From Muricomes sp049840515 (GTDB taxonomy: Bacteria > Bacillota > Clostridia > Lachnospirales > Lachnospiraceae), in the NCBI GenBank assembly GCA_049840515.1, contig JASGKW010000009.1, positions 817,704 through 881,703 of the forward strand: a stretch of 64,000 bases of DNA. Reading direction: 5' to 3'. Every line of letters begins with the position of its first letter. The stretch's first letter is position 1. A model generated the notes under the pieces. That model saw only the letters and a list, made by a program, of their open reading frames with translations. It had not been told where the DNA came from and searched no databases. Shown in pieces: positions 9,232 through 16,167 of this stretch. Both the position numbers and the translations under genes were made by a program.

Positions 9232-10050
9232 ATGGTTGACTGGATTTTGCGGTTTGTAAAAGGAATATTTATCGGTTCCGGATTTATTCTTCCCGGAGTC
9301 AGCGGTGGGGCACTGGCCGCTGTGTTTGGAGTATATGAGCGGATTATAACTTTCCTGGCTCATATCACCAAGAATTTTAAAGAAAATGTATTGTACTTAT
9401 TGCCGTTGGGTCTCGGCGGAGTAACTGGTGTTTTTGTATTTTCGTTTGTGGTCAGTTTTTTCCTGGGAACTTATGAAACTCAGATTCTCTGGTTATTTGT
9501 AGGCTGTATTATTGGTACTATACCGACCCTCTGGAAACAGGCTGGAAAGAATGGACGCCAGGGGAAACATATTGTAATACTTGTAGTGTCATTTTTAATT
9601 ATTTTAGCGTTTTTATTTTATGGTGAAGAACTGTTTTCAGGAAGTGTTCCTCAGAACTTTGCGACATGGATGCTGGCAGGCGGATTGATTGGCCTTGGTA
9701 TAATTGTCCCAGGTCTCAGCCCATCAAATTTTCTTGTATATATGGGAATGTATAAAGACATGGCTGACAGTATTAAAGAATTAAACTTTATGATAATCAT
9801 TCCAATTATAATCGGAGGAATCTTAACAGTTTTATTGCTTTCCAAAGTTATGGACTATATTTTTAAAAAAGCGTATACAGGACTTTTCCACGGCATTCTT
9901 GGTGTCGTATTTGCCTCCACTATTGTGATTGTTCCGCGTGACTTTAACTATCTGAGCCTGGGAACTTTTACATGCCTTTTGTTCTGTCTCGTTGGAGTGG
10001 CAATAGGATACTGGATGTGCTCTTTGGAAGAGAAATATAAAACTTCATAA
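9232..10050 (+). CDS. DUF368 membrane protein (PopT-type polyprenyl-phosphate transporter family)
   Basis: 272 residues with about eight hydrophobic segments. The family signature is clear: GIFIGSGFILPGVSGGALAAV near the N-terminus and a second related loop, GLIGLGIIVPGLSPSNFLVYMG, near residue 145, the two re-entrant Pro-Gly-rich motifs of DUF368. Family members have been linked to recycling undecaprenyl phosphate across the membrane for cell-wall synthesis (PopT). That function is known for other members and only inferred here. The gene has its own promoter and terminator and lies inside the recombinase element, which is unusual for an envelope housekeeping function. A DedA protein, from the other family given the same role, is encoded at 26277. 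Confidence 0.88.
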   Translation: MVDWILRFVKGIFIGSGFILPGVSGGALAAVFGVYERIITFLAHITKNFKENVLYLLPLGLGGVTGVFVFSFVVSFFLGTYETQILWLFVGCIIGTIPTLWKQAGKNGRQGKHIVILVVSFLIILAFLFYGEELFSGSVPQNFATWMLAGGLIGLGIIVPGLSPSNFLVYMGMYKDMADSIKELNFMIIIPIIIGGILTVLLLSKVMDYIFKKAYTGLFHGILGVVFASTIVIVPRDFNYLSLGTFTCLLFCLVGVAIGYWMCSLEEKYKTS

Positions 10051-10072
10051 TATAAATGATTGATTAATATGC

Positions 10073-10121
10073 GGGCTGATAACTATGAGACAAAATAACG
10101 TTTCTTGTTATCAGCCCTTTT
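10073..10121 (+). terminator. Terminator after the DUF368 gene
   Basis: 11-bp perfect stem GGGCTGATAAC / GTTATCAGCCC with a long loop, followed by TTTT. Confidence 0.75.
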
Positions 10122-10154
10122 GGACTGTATCAAGTTAAGGTCAAGGTGGTAATA

Positions 10155-11057
10155 ATGAAAAAATTAAGAAAGTATATAGTGTTTCTTTTTGCTCTGATGT
10201 GGCTGTTTACATTTACGGGGTGTGAATCGAAAGTTCCGCAGAAGGCCTCCATTGATATACAGGGGATTCAACAGGCAGAAAATATATCATTGGGCACAAT
10301 CCCGGAGTTCTCCGGGGAACCCTGCGTTATTTTAAATCATAATCAGCCGGAGTTTGACGAGTCTGAGTTTCGGGAGGAGTCTTTTGAATCCTACAGTGAA
10401 CTGGATGCATTGGGAAGGTGCGGAGCTGCCGTTGCTAATATAGGAAAAGATTTGATGCCGACGGAGGAGAGAGGAAAGATTGGGCAGATAAAACCTTCCG
10501 GATGGCACACTGTTAAATATGACGGTGTGGACGGAAAATATCTGTATAACCGGTGTCACTTGATAGGGTATCAGCTTTCCGGTGAAAATGCCAATGAGAA
10601 GAATCTGATTACCGGAACAAGGTACATGAATACAGAAGGAATGCTTCTCTTTGAGAATTTAGTGGCAGATTATGTGCGGCAGACCGGTCACCATGTACTT
10701 TACCGTGTAACTCCAATTTATGAAGGCAATAATCTTGTCGCGGCAGGAGTCCAAATGGAGGGGGCATCGGTAGAAGATGACGATATAAAATTTAATGTGT
10801 TTGTGTATAACAATCAGCCGGGAATTACAATTGATTATGCCACAGGTGACAGCTATATTGACAATACGGCGGCATCTCAGAATAATCCGTCGGACACTGA
10901 GGTGGCCTATATCCTGAACAAAAACACACATGTTTTCCATCGCCCGGATTGCCCGAGCGTTCAGGATATAAAGCCGCAGAATCGCAAAGAGACAACAAAA
11001 TCACGGGATGAATTAATTTCAGAAGATAACACTCCATGCAAAAGATGTAATCCATAA
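10155..11057 (+). CDS. Secreted DNA/RNA non-specific endonuclease with C-terminal Ada-like metal-binding motif
   Basis: 300 residues; the ATG at 10155 follows AGGTGG. A lipoprotein signal (FALMWLFTFTGC) predicts anchoring outside the cell. The core has the His-Me-finger nuclease signature YNRCHLIGYQLSGENANEKN...TGTRYMN, where the His of RCHLIG is the expected general base and the Asn residues bind metal. Similar streptococcal secreted DNases degrade DNA for nutrition or competition. The last ~50 residues are a separate module (YILNKNTHVFHRPDC ... CKRCNP) resembling the Ada-type metal-binding motif often attached to surface nucleases. It lies in the recombinase element after the DUF368 gene. 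Substrate preference cannot be read from sequence. Confidence 0.87.
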   Translation: MKKLRKYIVFLFALMWLFTFTGCESKVPQKASIDIQGIQQAENISLGTIPEFSGEPCVILNHNQPEFDESEFREESFESYSELDALGRCGAAVANIGKDLMPTEERGKIGQIKPSGWHTVKYDGVDGKYLYNRCHLIGYQLSGENANEKNLITGTRYMNTEGMLLFENLVADYVRQTGHHVLYRVTPIYEGNNLVAAGVQMEGASVEDDDIKFNVFVYNNQPGITIDYATGDSYIDNTAASQNNPSDTEVAYILNKNTHVFHRPDCPSVQDIKPQNRKETTKSRDELISEDNTPCKRCNP

Positions 11058-11120
11058 ACAGGAAATCTGGACAAAGGGTTCGACATATCATGTAATAGAA
11101 GACAGGTTGAGGTGATACAT

Positions 11121-11228
11121 ATGGAACCCGATATGGAGAAAATTATAAATGTCTTATTATCTTTGCTGGCTGAGCAGGAAGGTGTGATTCTGGAATATAC
11201 AATAGAAAAGAATGAATCGAGTAAATGA
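11121..11228 (+). CDS. Small acidic ORF, 35 codons
   Basis: MEPDMEKIINVLLSLLAEQE, then a short mixed-charge tail. A very good ribosome site (GAGGTG, seven bases before ATG) and a hairpin 14 bases after the stop suggest it is translated. It could be a recombination directionality factor of the element because of its size and place, but no sequence feature proves that. Function unknown. Confidence 0.5.
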   Translation: MEPDMEKIINVLLSLLAEQEGVILEYTIEKNESSK

Positions 11229-11241
11229 ACAGTTAAAGAGA

Positions 11242-11269
11242 GCAGGGAGCCAGTAATCTGGCTCCCTGC
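11242..11269. terminator. Hairpin between convergent genes
   Basis: Perfect 12-bp stem GCAGGGAGCCAG / CTGGCTCCCTGC with a TAAT loop. The T tail is weak on both strands, so it may act bidirectionally between the small ORF and the permease gene. Confidence 0.6.
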
Positions 11270-11285
11270 ATTATAATAGAAAAAA

Positions 11286-12629
11286 TTATGCTGATTTGCG
11301 ATACAAAAACCATCCGCATGCCATAACCACACAAAATACAATCAGAAAAGCAAACACTGCAGTTCCGTGGGCGAAGTAGGCTGCAATCATCATAAAGATA
11401 CAGCTTATAAGGGATACAAAGGGCATAAATATCCGGTTGAAAATGTTAAGTCCCTTTTCCTTTATCATAAACATAATAAAAATAGGGATATACATAGCGT
11501 ATAAAGTAACAATAGGCAATTCGGAGGAATCAAAACTGAAAAATCCGAACCAGGACTCAGTCAGGTTTGCCCCGTAGAAATAAAACAGCCAGACAGCGCA
11601 GAGAAATACTCCTAAAATTGCAGAGTTTACAGGCATGTTTGTAATAGGGTCTATATGGCTGAATACTTTAGGTTTGGGACCTAAATCTCTCGCGGCAAGA
11701 GAATAAATACCGCGGGTACAGCCCACCATCAGTCCGTTCAAAGTGCCAAGACAGGAGATGATAACAAATACAAACAGCAGTGTTCCTCCTATGGAAGAGA
11801 AAACGGTCTGGAATGCCATCTTGGCGCCAGCTTCTCCGCCGGCCATCATGATTTCATTCTTAACTGTTCCTGCTACACCAATATAATAGAGGATATAAAC
11901 AGACATGATGATAAAAGTACCCGCAACCAAAGCCAGAGGAAGATTTTTCTTTGCATTTTTCAACTCCGCATTAATACTGGTTGCAATAATCCATCCCTCA
12001 TAGGCAAAGCATGCCGCTACAACTGCGGTAAATAACCCGTGGGAGCTGCTTTGGGATACATAATGGGTAAAGTTATACTTTGTCATTCCACTGTGGAGTC
12101 CGATGGTTGTTCCGGCTATAGCCATCAGAAAGAGCGGAATCAGCTTAATCACTGTGGTGCTCACCTGAAATTTTCCGGCCAGAACAGGGGATAATGCATT
12201 TACTGTGAAACTTCCCACAAGGTAAAGGCATGCGATGGTCATACATTCACCGCCTGTGATGGGCAAATCAAAAATTACACAGGTGTACCGCGCGGAAGCC
12301 CATGCCAAAACTGATGTAATTGCCGGGTAATAAATAATTGCCATAAACCATCCGATGTAGTAGGCGTATTTTTTGCCTACGGTGGCCTCGGCATAGTCCA
12401 CCAATCCATTTACATATTGATATTTGGTGGCCATGACAGCGAAAGTATAGGCACAGGAAATCATAATGACACCCCCGATTAACCATGCCAGAATACCTTG
12501 TTTCAGATTGCCGCCCGTAGCGGTCAAAATCTTTTCGGCCTTGAAAAAGACACCGCTGCCGATAACGATGCCGACCACCATTGCGATGGCTGTAAAAAGG
12601 CCGTACTTTTTCTCTAACTTCTGTTCCAT
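11286..12629 (-). CDS. APC-superfamily amino-acid permease
   Basis: 447 residues with about 12 hydrophobic segments. The N-terminal GLFTAIAMVVGIVIGSGVFFKAE is the substrate-binding first helix of the amino acid-polyamine-cation superfamily, with its unwound GSG motif. A later FAYEGWIIATSINAELKNAKKNLP corresponds to the conserved helix 6-7 region of this family. It should import or exchange amino acids at the cytoplasmic membrane; the substrate cannot be told from sequence. It is the last cargo gene of the recombinase element, transcribed inward from the right end. Two perfect 17-bp direct repeats sit 83-120 bases before its start and overlap its possible promoter. Confidence 0.88.
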   Translation of the reverse strand: MEQKLEKKYGLFTAIAMVVGIVIGSGVFFKAEKILTATGGNLKQGILAWLIGGVIMISCAYTFAVMATKYQYVNGLVDYAEATVGKKYAYYIGWFMAIIYYPAITSVLAWASARYTCVIFDLPITGGECMTIACLYLVGSFTVNALSPVLAGKFQVSTTVIKLIPLFLMAIAGTTIGLHSGMTKYNFTHYVSQSSSHGLFTAVVAACFAYEGWIIATSINAELKNAKKNLPLALVAGTFIIMSVYILYYIGVAGTVKNEIMMAGGEAGAKMAFQTVFSSIGGTLLFVFVIISCLGTLNGLMVGCTRGIYSLAARDLGPKPKVFSHIDPITNMPVNSAILGVFLCAVWLFYFYGANLTESWFGFFSFDSSELPIVTLYAMYIPIFIMFMIKEKGLNIFNRIFMPFVSLISCIFMMIAAYFAHGTAVFAFLIVFCVVMACGWFLYRKSA

Positions 12630-12711
12630 AATCTAAATTCTCCCTTCTATGCTCTCATAGAATTCCTTTCTCGTTTTTTGTAAAAAGGCTGTATTTATTC
12701 TATCATAAAGG

Positions 12712-12749
12712 AAGATAAATTTCATCAATAAAAAGATAAATTTCATCAA
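12712..12749. repeat. Two tandem 17-bp repeats upstream of the permease gene
   Basis: AAGATAAATTTCATCAA occurs at 12712-12728 and 12733-12749, a 21-bp period (two helical turns), with a partial third copy (AAGATAAATTT) at 12793-12803. Read on the minus strand they provide TTGATG upstream of TAGAAT with a 20-base spacer, so they may be operator sites on the permease promoter. Confidence 0.6.
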
Positions 12750-12812
12750 GATATTTACTGGTGATTATTTCCAGTCCAGATATGGTCAATTTAAGATAAA
12801 TTTGCTGCGATT

Positions 12813-12833
12813 TTGTACTAAATTGTCTGCCCC
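12813..12833. repeat. Right attachment site (attR-like)
   Basis: TTGTACTAAATTGT at 12813-12826, then TC, then GCCCC at 12829-12833, where the binding-protein coding sequence resumes. The arm mirrors the left-end arm. Joining the two inner ends would give a palindromic attP centred near the GGGGC. Confidence 0.7.
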
Positions 12834-13094
12834 TAACCCACATACAAGGTCCAGATTAATGCCTTCTTCTTCAAAGTATCCTTTTTCAATAGCCACATAC
12901 ATAGGCGCATAGAAAATAGAATGGGCAACCTCGTTTAAAGTGATGTCAGTCATTTCCTTTTTAGAATTCTCTTCTTGTGACTCTGATACAGAATTTCCAG
13001 ATACTTTTTTATCTTCCTTTTGTGAGGTACAGCCGGGCAGTAGGGTTACGACCATGCCGACCGCAAGAAATGCCGCGAGTAATCGTCTTTTCAT
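12829..13094 (-). pseudogene. ABC transporter substrate-binding protein, N-terminal part with lipoprotein signal
   Basis: MKRRLLAAFLAVGMVVTLLPGC is a lipoprotein signal (lipobox LPGC). A Ser/Glu/Lys linker follows, then ITLNEVAHSIFYAPMYVA and GYFEEEGINLDLVCGLGAD, the canonical opening of NMT1/SsuA-type receptors. The ATG at 13094 has GGGAGG six bases upstream. After GAD the frame enters the recombinase element and stops within 12 codons. The rest of the gene is at 6755-7546. The truncated product would be a secreted ~100-residue lipopeptide at most. Confidence 0.88.
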
Positions 13095-13165
13095 AAAATT
13101 CCTCCCATAAGATATTTCGTCTCTTACAATATATGAGAAATTTGTGGAATGGTTCATATATGAAA

Positions 13166-13209
13166 AAGGCCATTGTATTGCCAAATCAATGCGGCAATAC
13201 AATAGCCTT
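13166..13209 (-). terminator. Terminator of the zinc-ribbon membrane protein gene
   Basis: 17-bp near-perfect stem (AAGGCTATTGTATTGCC on the minus strand, one mismatch) followed by TTT, 12 bases beyond the stop codon at 13221. Confidence 0.8.
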
Positions 13210-13220
13210 ATTAAAAAGTC

Positions 13221-14303
13221 TTATTCAAAAGGGTCTTCATACTCGTCCTGGTCACCATCAGCCCCTGATTTGGAAATAATAGCCAGTATGAGGAAAACCA
13301 ATGCCAGCACACCATAGACGATGGTGCTGTATAACAGCCACTTGTCATCTGCGCGTTTCAGAAAAGCAACTACAGCGCCTCCGGCGTAGAAGATTATAGG
13401 CAGTACAAATGCAAAAATGGTACGTTTTTTGTGCATAATCAAAAGAAGCAGACCAGATACAAGCATACAAAGTGCAAGTATGATATAAGTAATTCCGGCG
13501 CCGGAATTCTTTCCTGAAGAAATATTATTCAGTCCTGCGAGGACTCCCTGATATGCGAAGAAGCCAAAAGCAATAATTGAAATAATTCCAAAGATAATAC
13601 GTAAAACTTTAAATTTGGGTTTTGGCTCTTCTTTTTTAACCACTTCCTTTTGGGAAGGGTGTGAAATTGTTTTCTTTTTCACTGGAGCTTCGCCGGAGGA
13701 AGCAGTTTTCTTTCCTGCGGCACTATTTTGTGAGGCAGCAGGTTTTTTCTTTTTCGCAGACTTCCGGCCAGGGTCAGTAGCAAGCATATCTTCATAGTTC
13801 TGTCTGACAGCTTTTTCACTTTTTGCTCTTACCGTCTTAGGGGGAATATTGCTGTACTGCTGAATTTCCCCTGTATCTGCAGATTTTGGAGCAGGGCGCC
13901 TTTTTTTGACAGGTCTCTCTTCCTGTGAGGCTGCAGGTGATGAAGGTCTTCGTTGAACGGAAGGTTTTTTCTTTTCCGGTATTTCCTGAGAAACTCTTTC
14001 TTCTGAACCAATTTTCTCCACAGGTATGGTTTTCATGGGAGCCTTACCCTGATCGGAGGCGGCTGACTTTACATCTTTTAGTTTCACTGCCGGTTCTGAT
14101 TTGGCGGGAGCTGCTGATTCGGGTTGTATATGATTGGAAGCGGCTGCATCTGCAGCTTTTTTTGCTCTTTGTTTGTCAAGATTCCATTGTTTTTTACAGT
14201 CTTTACAGATTGCGTATTCGTTAAAGATAGGTTCACCATTCTTATCAACGCCTACTTGTTTGTTTTGTAATTCTACATCCTTCCCACATTTAGGACATCT
14301 CAT
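13221..14303 (-). CDS. Zinc-ribbon membrane protein, function unknown
   Basis: 360 residues in three parts. Residues 1-40 form a zinc ribbon with two CxxC pairs (CPKC and CKDC). Residues ~45-235 are low-complexity, rich in Lys, Pro, Ala and Ser, and probably disordered. Residues ~236-345 contain four hydrophobic segments, and the protein ends in an acidic tail (DGDQDEYEDPFE). The disordered part contains repeated basic KKK/PAAS stretches. It should be anchored in the membrane with the zinc ribbon likely cytoplasmic. No catalytic motif was seen. It is probably transcribed alone, as it ends in a terminator. Confidence 0.7.
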   Translation of the reverse strand: MRCPKCGKDVELQNKQVGVDKNGEPIFNEYAICKDCKKQWNLDKQRAKKAADAAASNHIQPESAAPAKSEPAVKLKDVKSAASDQGKAPMKTIPVEKIGSEERVSQEIPEKKKPSVQRRPSSPAASQEERPVKKRRPAPKSADTGEIQQYSNIPPKTVRAKSEKAVRQNYEDMLATDPGRKSAKKKKPAASQNSAAGKKTASSGEAPVKKKTISHPSQKEVVKKEEPKPKFKVLRIIFGIISIIAFGFFAYQGVLAGLNNISSGKNSGAGITYIILALCMLVSGLLLLIMHKKRTIFAFVLPIIFYAGGAVVAFLKRADDKWLLYSTIVYGVLALVFLILAIISKSGADGDQDEYEDPFE

Positions 14304-14410
14304 TTATGTACTCCTCTCTTTCTCATGTGATTAACAACGTTTTTATTATACCATTTTGTAAGTGGAAGGACAATGAAAAAATGCAATCTCTTGACATATT
14401 ATGTCGAAAA

Positions 14411-14435
14411 CGCCGTCATATAACGAATGACGGCG
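14411..14435 (-). terminator. Terminator after the small ORF at 14451
   Basis: 9-bp perfect stem CGCCGTCAT / ATGACGGCG with a 7-base loop and, on the minus strand, a TTTT tail. Confidence 0.7.
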
Positions 14436-14450
14436 CTCATTTGGGAAATA

Positions 14451-14687
14451 CTATAGAGAAGTATTGTTTTGAGGAGAATGCTTTGGAAAATTAGCATGTT
14501 TGGATGTCTTTGCCTTGGTTGCGGGAGTCTGATACTGATACAAGTCATTATAAGACTCCAGTTCGGCATCTGTGACAGGGAGAGAGGGAATCAGACCTGT
14601 ACAATCCATAGAGGATGCCGCATTTGACAAATAATCAAAATCGTCAATAATTTTTTCATTTTCTTTACTATTTAACATAAACTTCAC
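14451..14687 (-). CDS. Small conserved-looking hypothetical protein
   Basis: 78 residues with a strong ribosome site (GAGGTGAAG, short spacing to ATG). The N-terminal half, KENEKIIDDFDYLSNAASSMDC, is acidic and probably helical. Middle: TGLIPSLPVTDAELESYNDLY. The tail is basic and unstructured. No signal peptide or membrane segment. The terminator right after it supports a real gene. I do not recognise a function. Confidence 0.6.
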   Translation of the reverse strand: MKFMLNSKENEKIIDDFDYLSNAASSMDCTGLIPSLPVTDAELESYNDLYQYQTPATKAKTSKHANFPKHSPQNNTSL

Positions 14688-14716
14688 CTCAACATTAGTA
14701 TTTACCCATACGGAAA

Positions 14717-14744
14717 TTGTATTCTGGAAAAAATATGGTATACT
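14717..14744 (+). promoter_or_regulatory. Probable promoter of the PHP phosphatase gene
   Basis: TTGTAT, 16-base spacer, TATACT; 35 bases before the start codon at 14779. Confidence 0.5.
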
Positions 14745-14778
14745 TAGAAAAGGAAGGAAAAGAAAAGAGGTATTAGAT

Positions 14779-15502
14779 ATGAAATTTATTGCAGATACTC
14801 ATTCACATACACTGGCAAGCGGACATGCTTACAGCACAATCCGTGAAATGGCGGCAGCGGCGGCAGAAAAAGGACTTCAGGCACTTGCTCTGACTGAACA
14901 CGCACCAGAGATGCCCGGCACATGCCACTCATTTTATTTTTTAAATCTGGATGTGGTTCCCAGAGAGATGAATGGTATACAGATGTTGTTCGGGGCAGAG
15001 CTAAATATTATGGATTCCGACGGAACTGTTGATCTGCCTGAAAAAATGTGTTGGGATTTGGATATTATTGTTGCCAGTGTTCATCCCCCATGTTTTAAAT
15101 CAGACTGTACCATTGAAGAAGTGACCCGGGCTTATGTAAACACAATGAAAAAGCCTTACGTAAATATCATCGGACACCCGGATGACGGGCGTTTCCCAAT
15201 AGATTATGAGATATTGGTTAAGACGGCGAAAGAGACAAAAACTTTGCTGGAGCTTAATAATTCTGTCTCTGCGCCCTGAAAGTTTTCGTCAGGGAGCACA
15301 GGAAAATATGCTGACAATGCTGGATTTGTGCAAACAGTATGGTGTGCCGGTGACAACCGGAAGTGACGCCCATGTAGATGTGGATGCAGGAAATTTCTGT
15401 AACATTGAGAATCTTTTGAAGCGCTGTGATTTTCCTGAGGAGTTGATTGTAACCACAGATTTTGAAAAATTAAAGCCTTATCTGAATCTATACAAACGAT
15501 AG
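14779..15502 (+). CDS. PHP-domain phosphatase (YcdX-like); frame broken near 15264
   Basis: About 240 residues. The N-terminal DTHSHTLASGHAYST holds the first metal-binding His pair of the polymerase-and-histidinol-phosphatase (PHP) fold. Further ligands are in ALTEHAP, ASVHPP, IIGHPDD and, after the break, TTGSDAHVD. This set matches the YcdX subgroup of trinuclear-zinc phosphatases; the physiological substrate is uncertain. The first frame ends at 15279. Deleting one base at 15264 joins LELNNS to SLRPESFRQGAQ without loss, so an extra G is likely and the protein is otherwise whole. YerC follows 86 bases downstream. Confidence 0.85.
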
Positions 15503-15588
15503 GTGCACAGTATAAAAGGGTGGACTTTACGAGTTTACTGTGCTAAACTGTATCCGTAGTCATTTGACTGATAAAGGAGATCGGCAGT

Positions 15589-15894
15589 ATGAGCAAGAAG
15601 ATAAGAACAGAGGCAGTGGACTATTTGTTTAGTGCCATATTAAGTCTGAGAGACAAAGAGGAGTGCTATACATTCTTTGAGGATATCTGCACCATCAATG
15701 AATTATTATCACTTTCCCAGCGTTTTGAGGTTGCGAGAATGCTCCGGGGACAGAAGACTTATCTGGAAATTGCAGAAAAGACAGGTGCCTCCACAGCTAC
15801 TATCAGCAGGGTGAACCGTTCATTAAATTATGGGAATGATGGATATGATATGGTTTTCGAGAGACTTGGCAAGAAAGAGGAAGGAGATGCTTAG
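15589..15894 (+). CDS. yerC: YerC/YecD-family TrpR-like DNA-binding protein
   Basis: 101 residues, all helical, with the TrpR-type helix-turn-helix: LLSLSQRFEVARMLRGQKTYLEIAEKTGASTATISRVNRSL. The family (YerC/YecD) binds DNA, but its regulon is poorly known. It is normally a small cytoplasmic dimer. The ATG follows AAGGAG at good spacing. A terminator 33 bases after the stop closes the unit. It may autoregulate or control the PHP phosphatase upstream; there is no direct sequence sign of either. Confidence 0.88.
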   Translation: MSKKIRTEAVDYLFSAILSLRDKEECYTFFEDICTINELLSLSQRFEVARMLRGQKTYLEIAEKTGASTATISRVNRSLNYGNDGYDMVFERLGKKEEGDA

Positions 15895-15926
15895 GCATCT
15901 CCTTTCATATAATTGTTTTATGGTAA

Positions 15927-15956
15927 TAAGGCGGGAATAAAACCCCGCCTTATTTT
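15927..15956 (+). terminator. Terminator after yerC
   Basis: TAAGGCGGG / CCCGCCTTA stem with a short A-rich loop and a TTTTT tail. Confidence 0.8.
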
Positions 15957-16010
15957 TATACTGTGAATTTGATTTTGCTAAAAAACTGTTAAGAAATAAC
16001 AAAAAATGCG

Positions 16011-16039
16011 TTGCAATAAAGCAGTAAAGTATTTATAAT
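16011..16039 (+). promoter_or_regulatory. Sigma-A-type promoter of the NSS/aconitase X unit
   Basis: TTGCAA, 17-base spacer, TATAAT. A 120-base leader follows before the symporter start, containing an isolated strong ribosome site (AGGAGGGG, 16071-16078). Confidence 0.7.
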
Positions 16040-16167
16040 AAGAAAAAGTTAGTAAGTTAGAAAATTAACAAGGAGGGGAAAGAAAATATTGAAATATCAA
16101 TTAAAGCCTTAAAAAGAAAGATATTGCAGGCAACTTAAAATAGTTCTAGGAGAATGGAGTTTAACTT

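Larger units (their letters stand above)
7542..12833. mobile_element. ~5.3 kb serine-recombinase element inserted in a binding-protein gene
   Basis: Bounds are inferred from three facts: the target gene is interrupted in frame, GGGGC is present at both junctions (minus strand), and inverted arms sit just inside each end (ACAAGTTAGTACAA at 7558-7571; TTGTACTAAATTGT at 12813-12826). A large serine recombinase ends seven bases inside the left arm. Cargo: DUF368 membrane protein, secreted nuclease, a 35-codon ORF and an amino-acid permease. There are no conjugation, replication or capsid genes, so it would need help to move between cells. It may excise and restore the target gene. Confidence 0.8.

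Noticed and set aside
12786..13202. Complete 138-residue protein starting at 13202
   Set aside because: The frame crosses the terminator of the neighbouring gene; the lipoprotein start at 13094 has the ribosome site, and the 3' end is element sequence.
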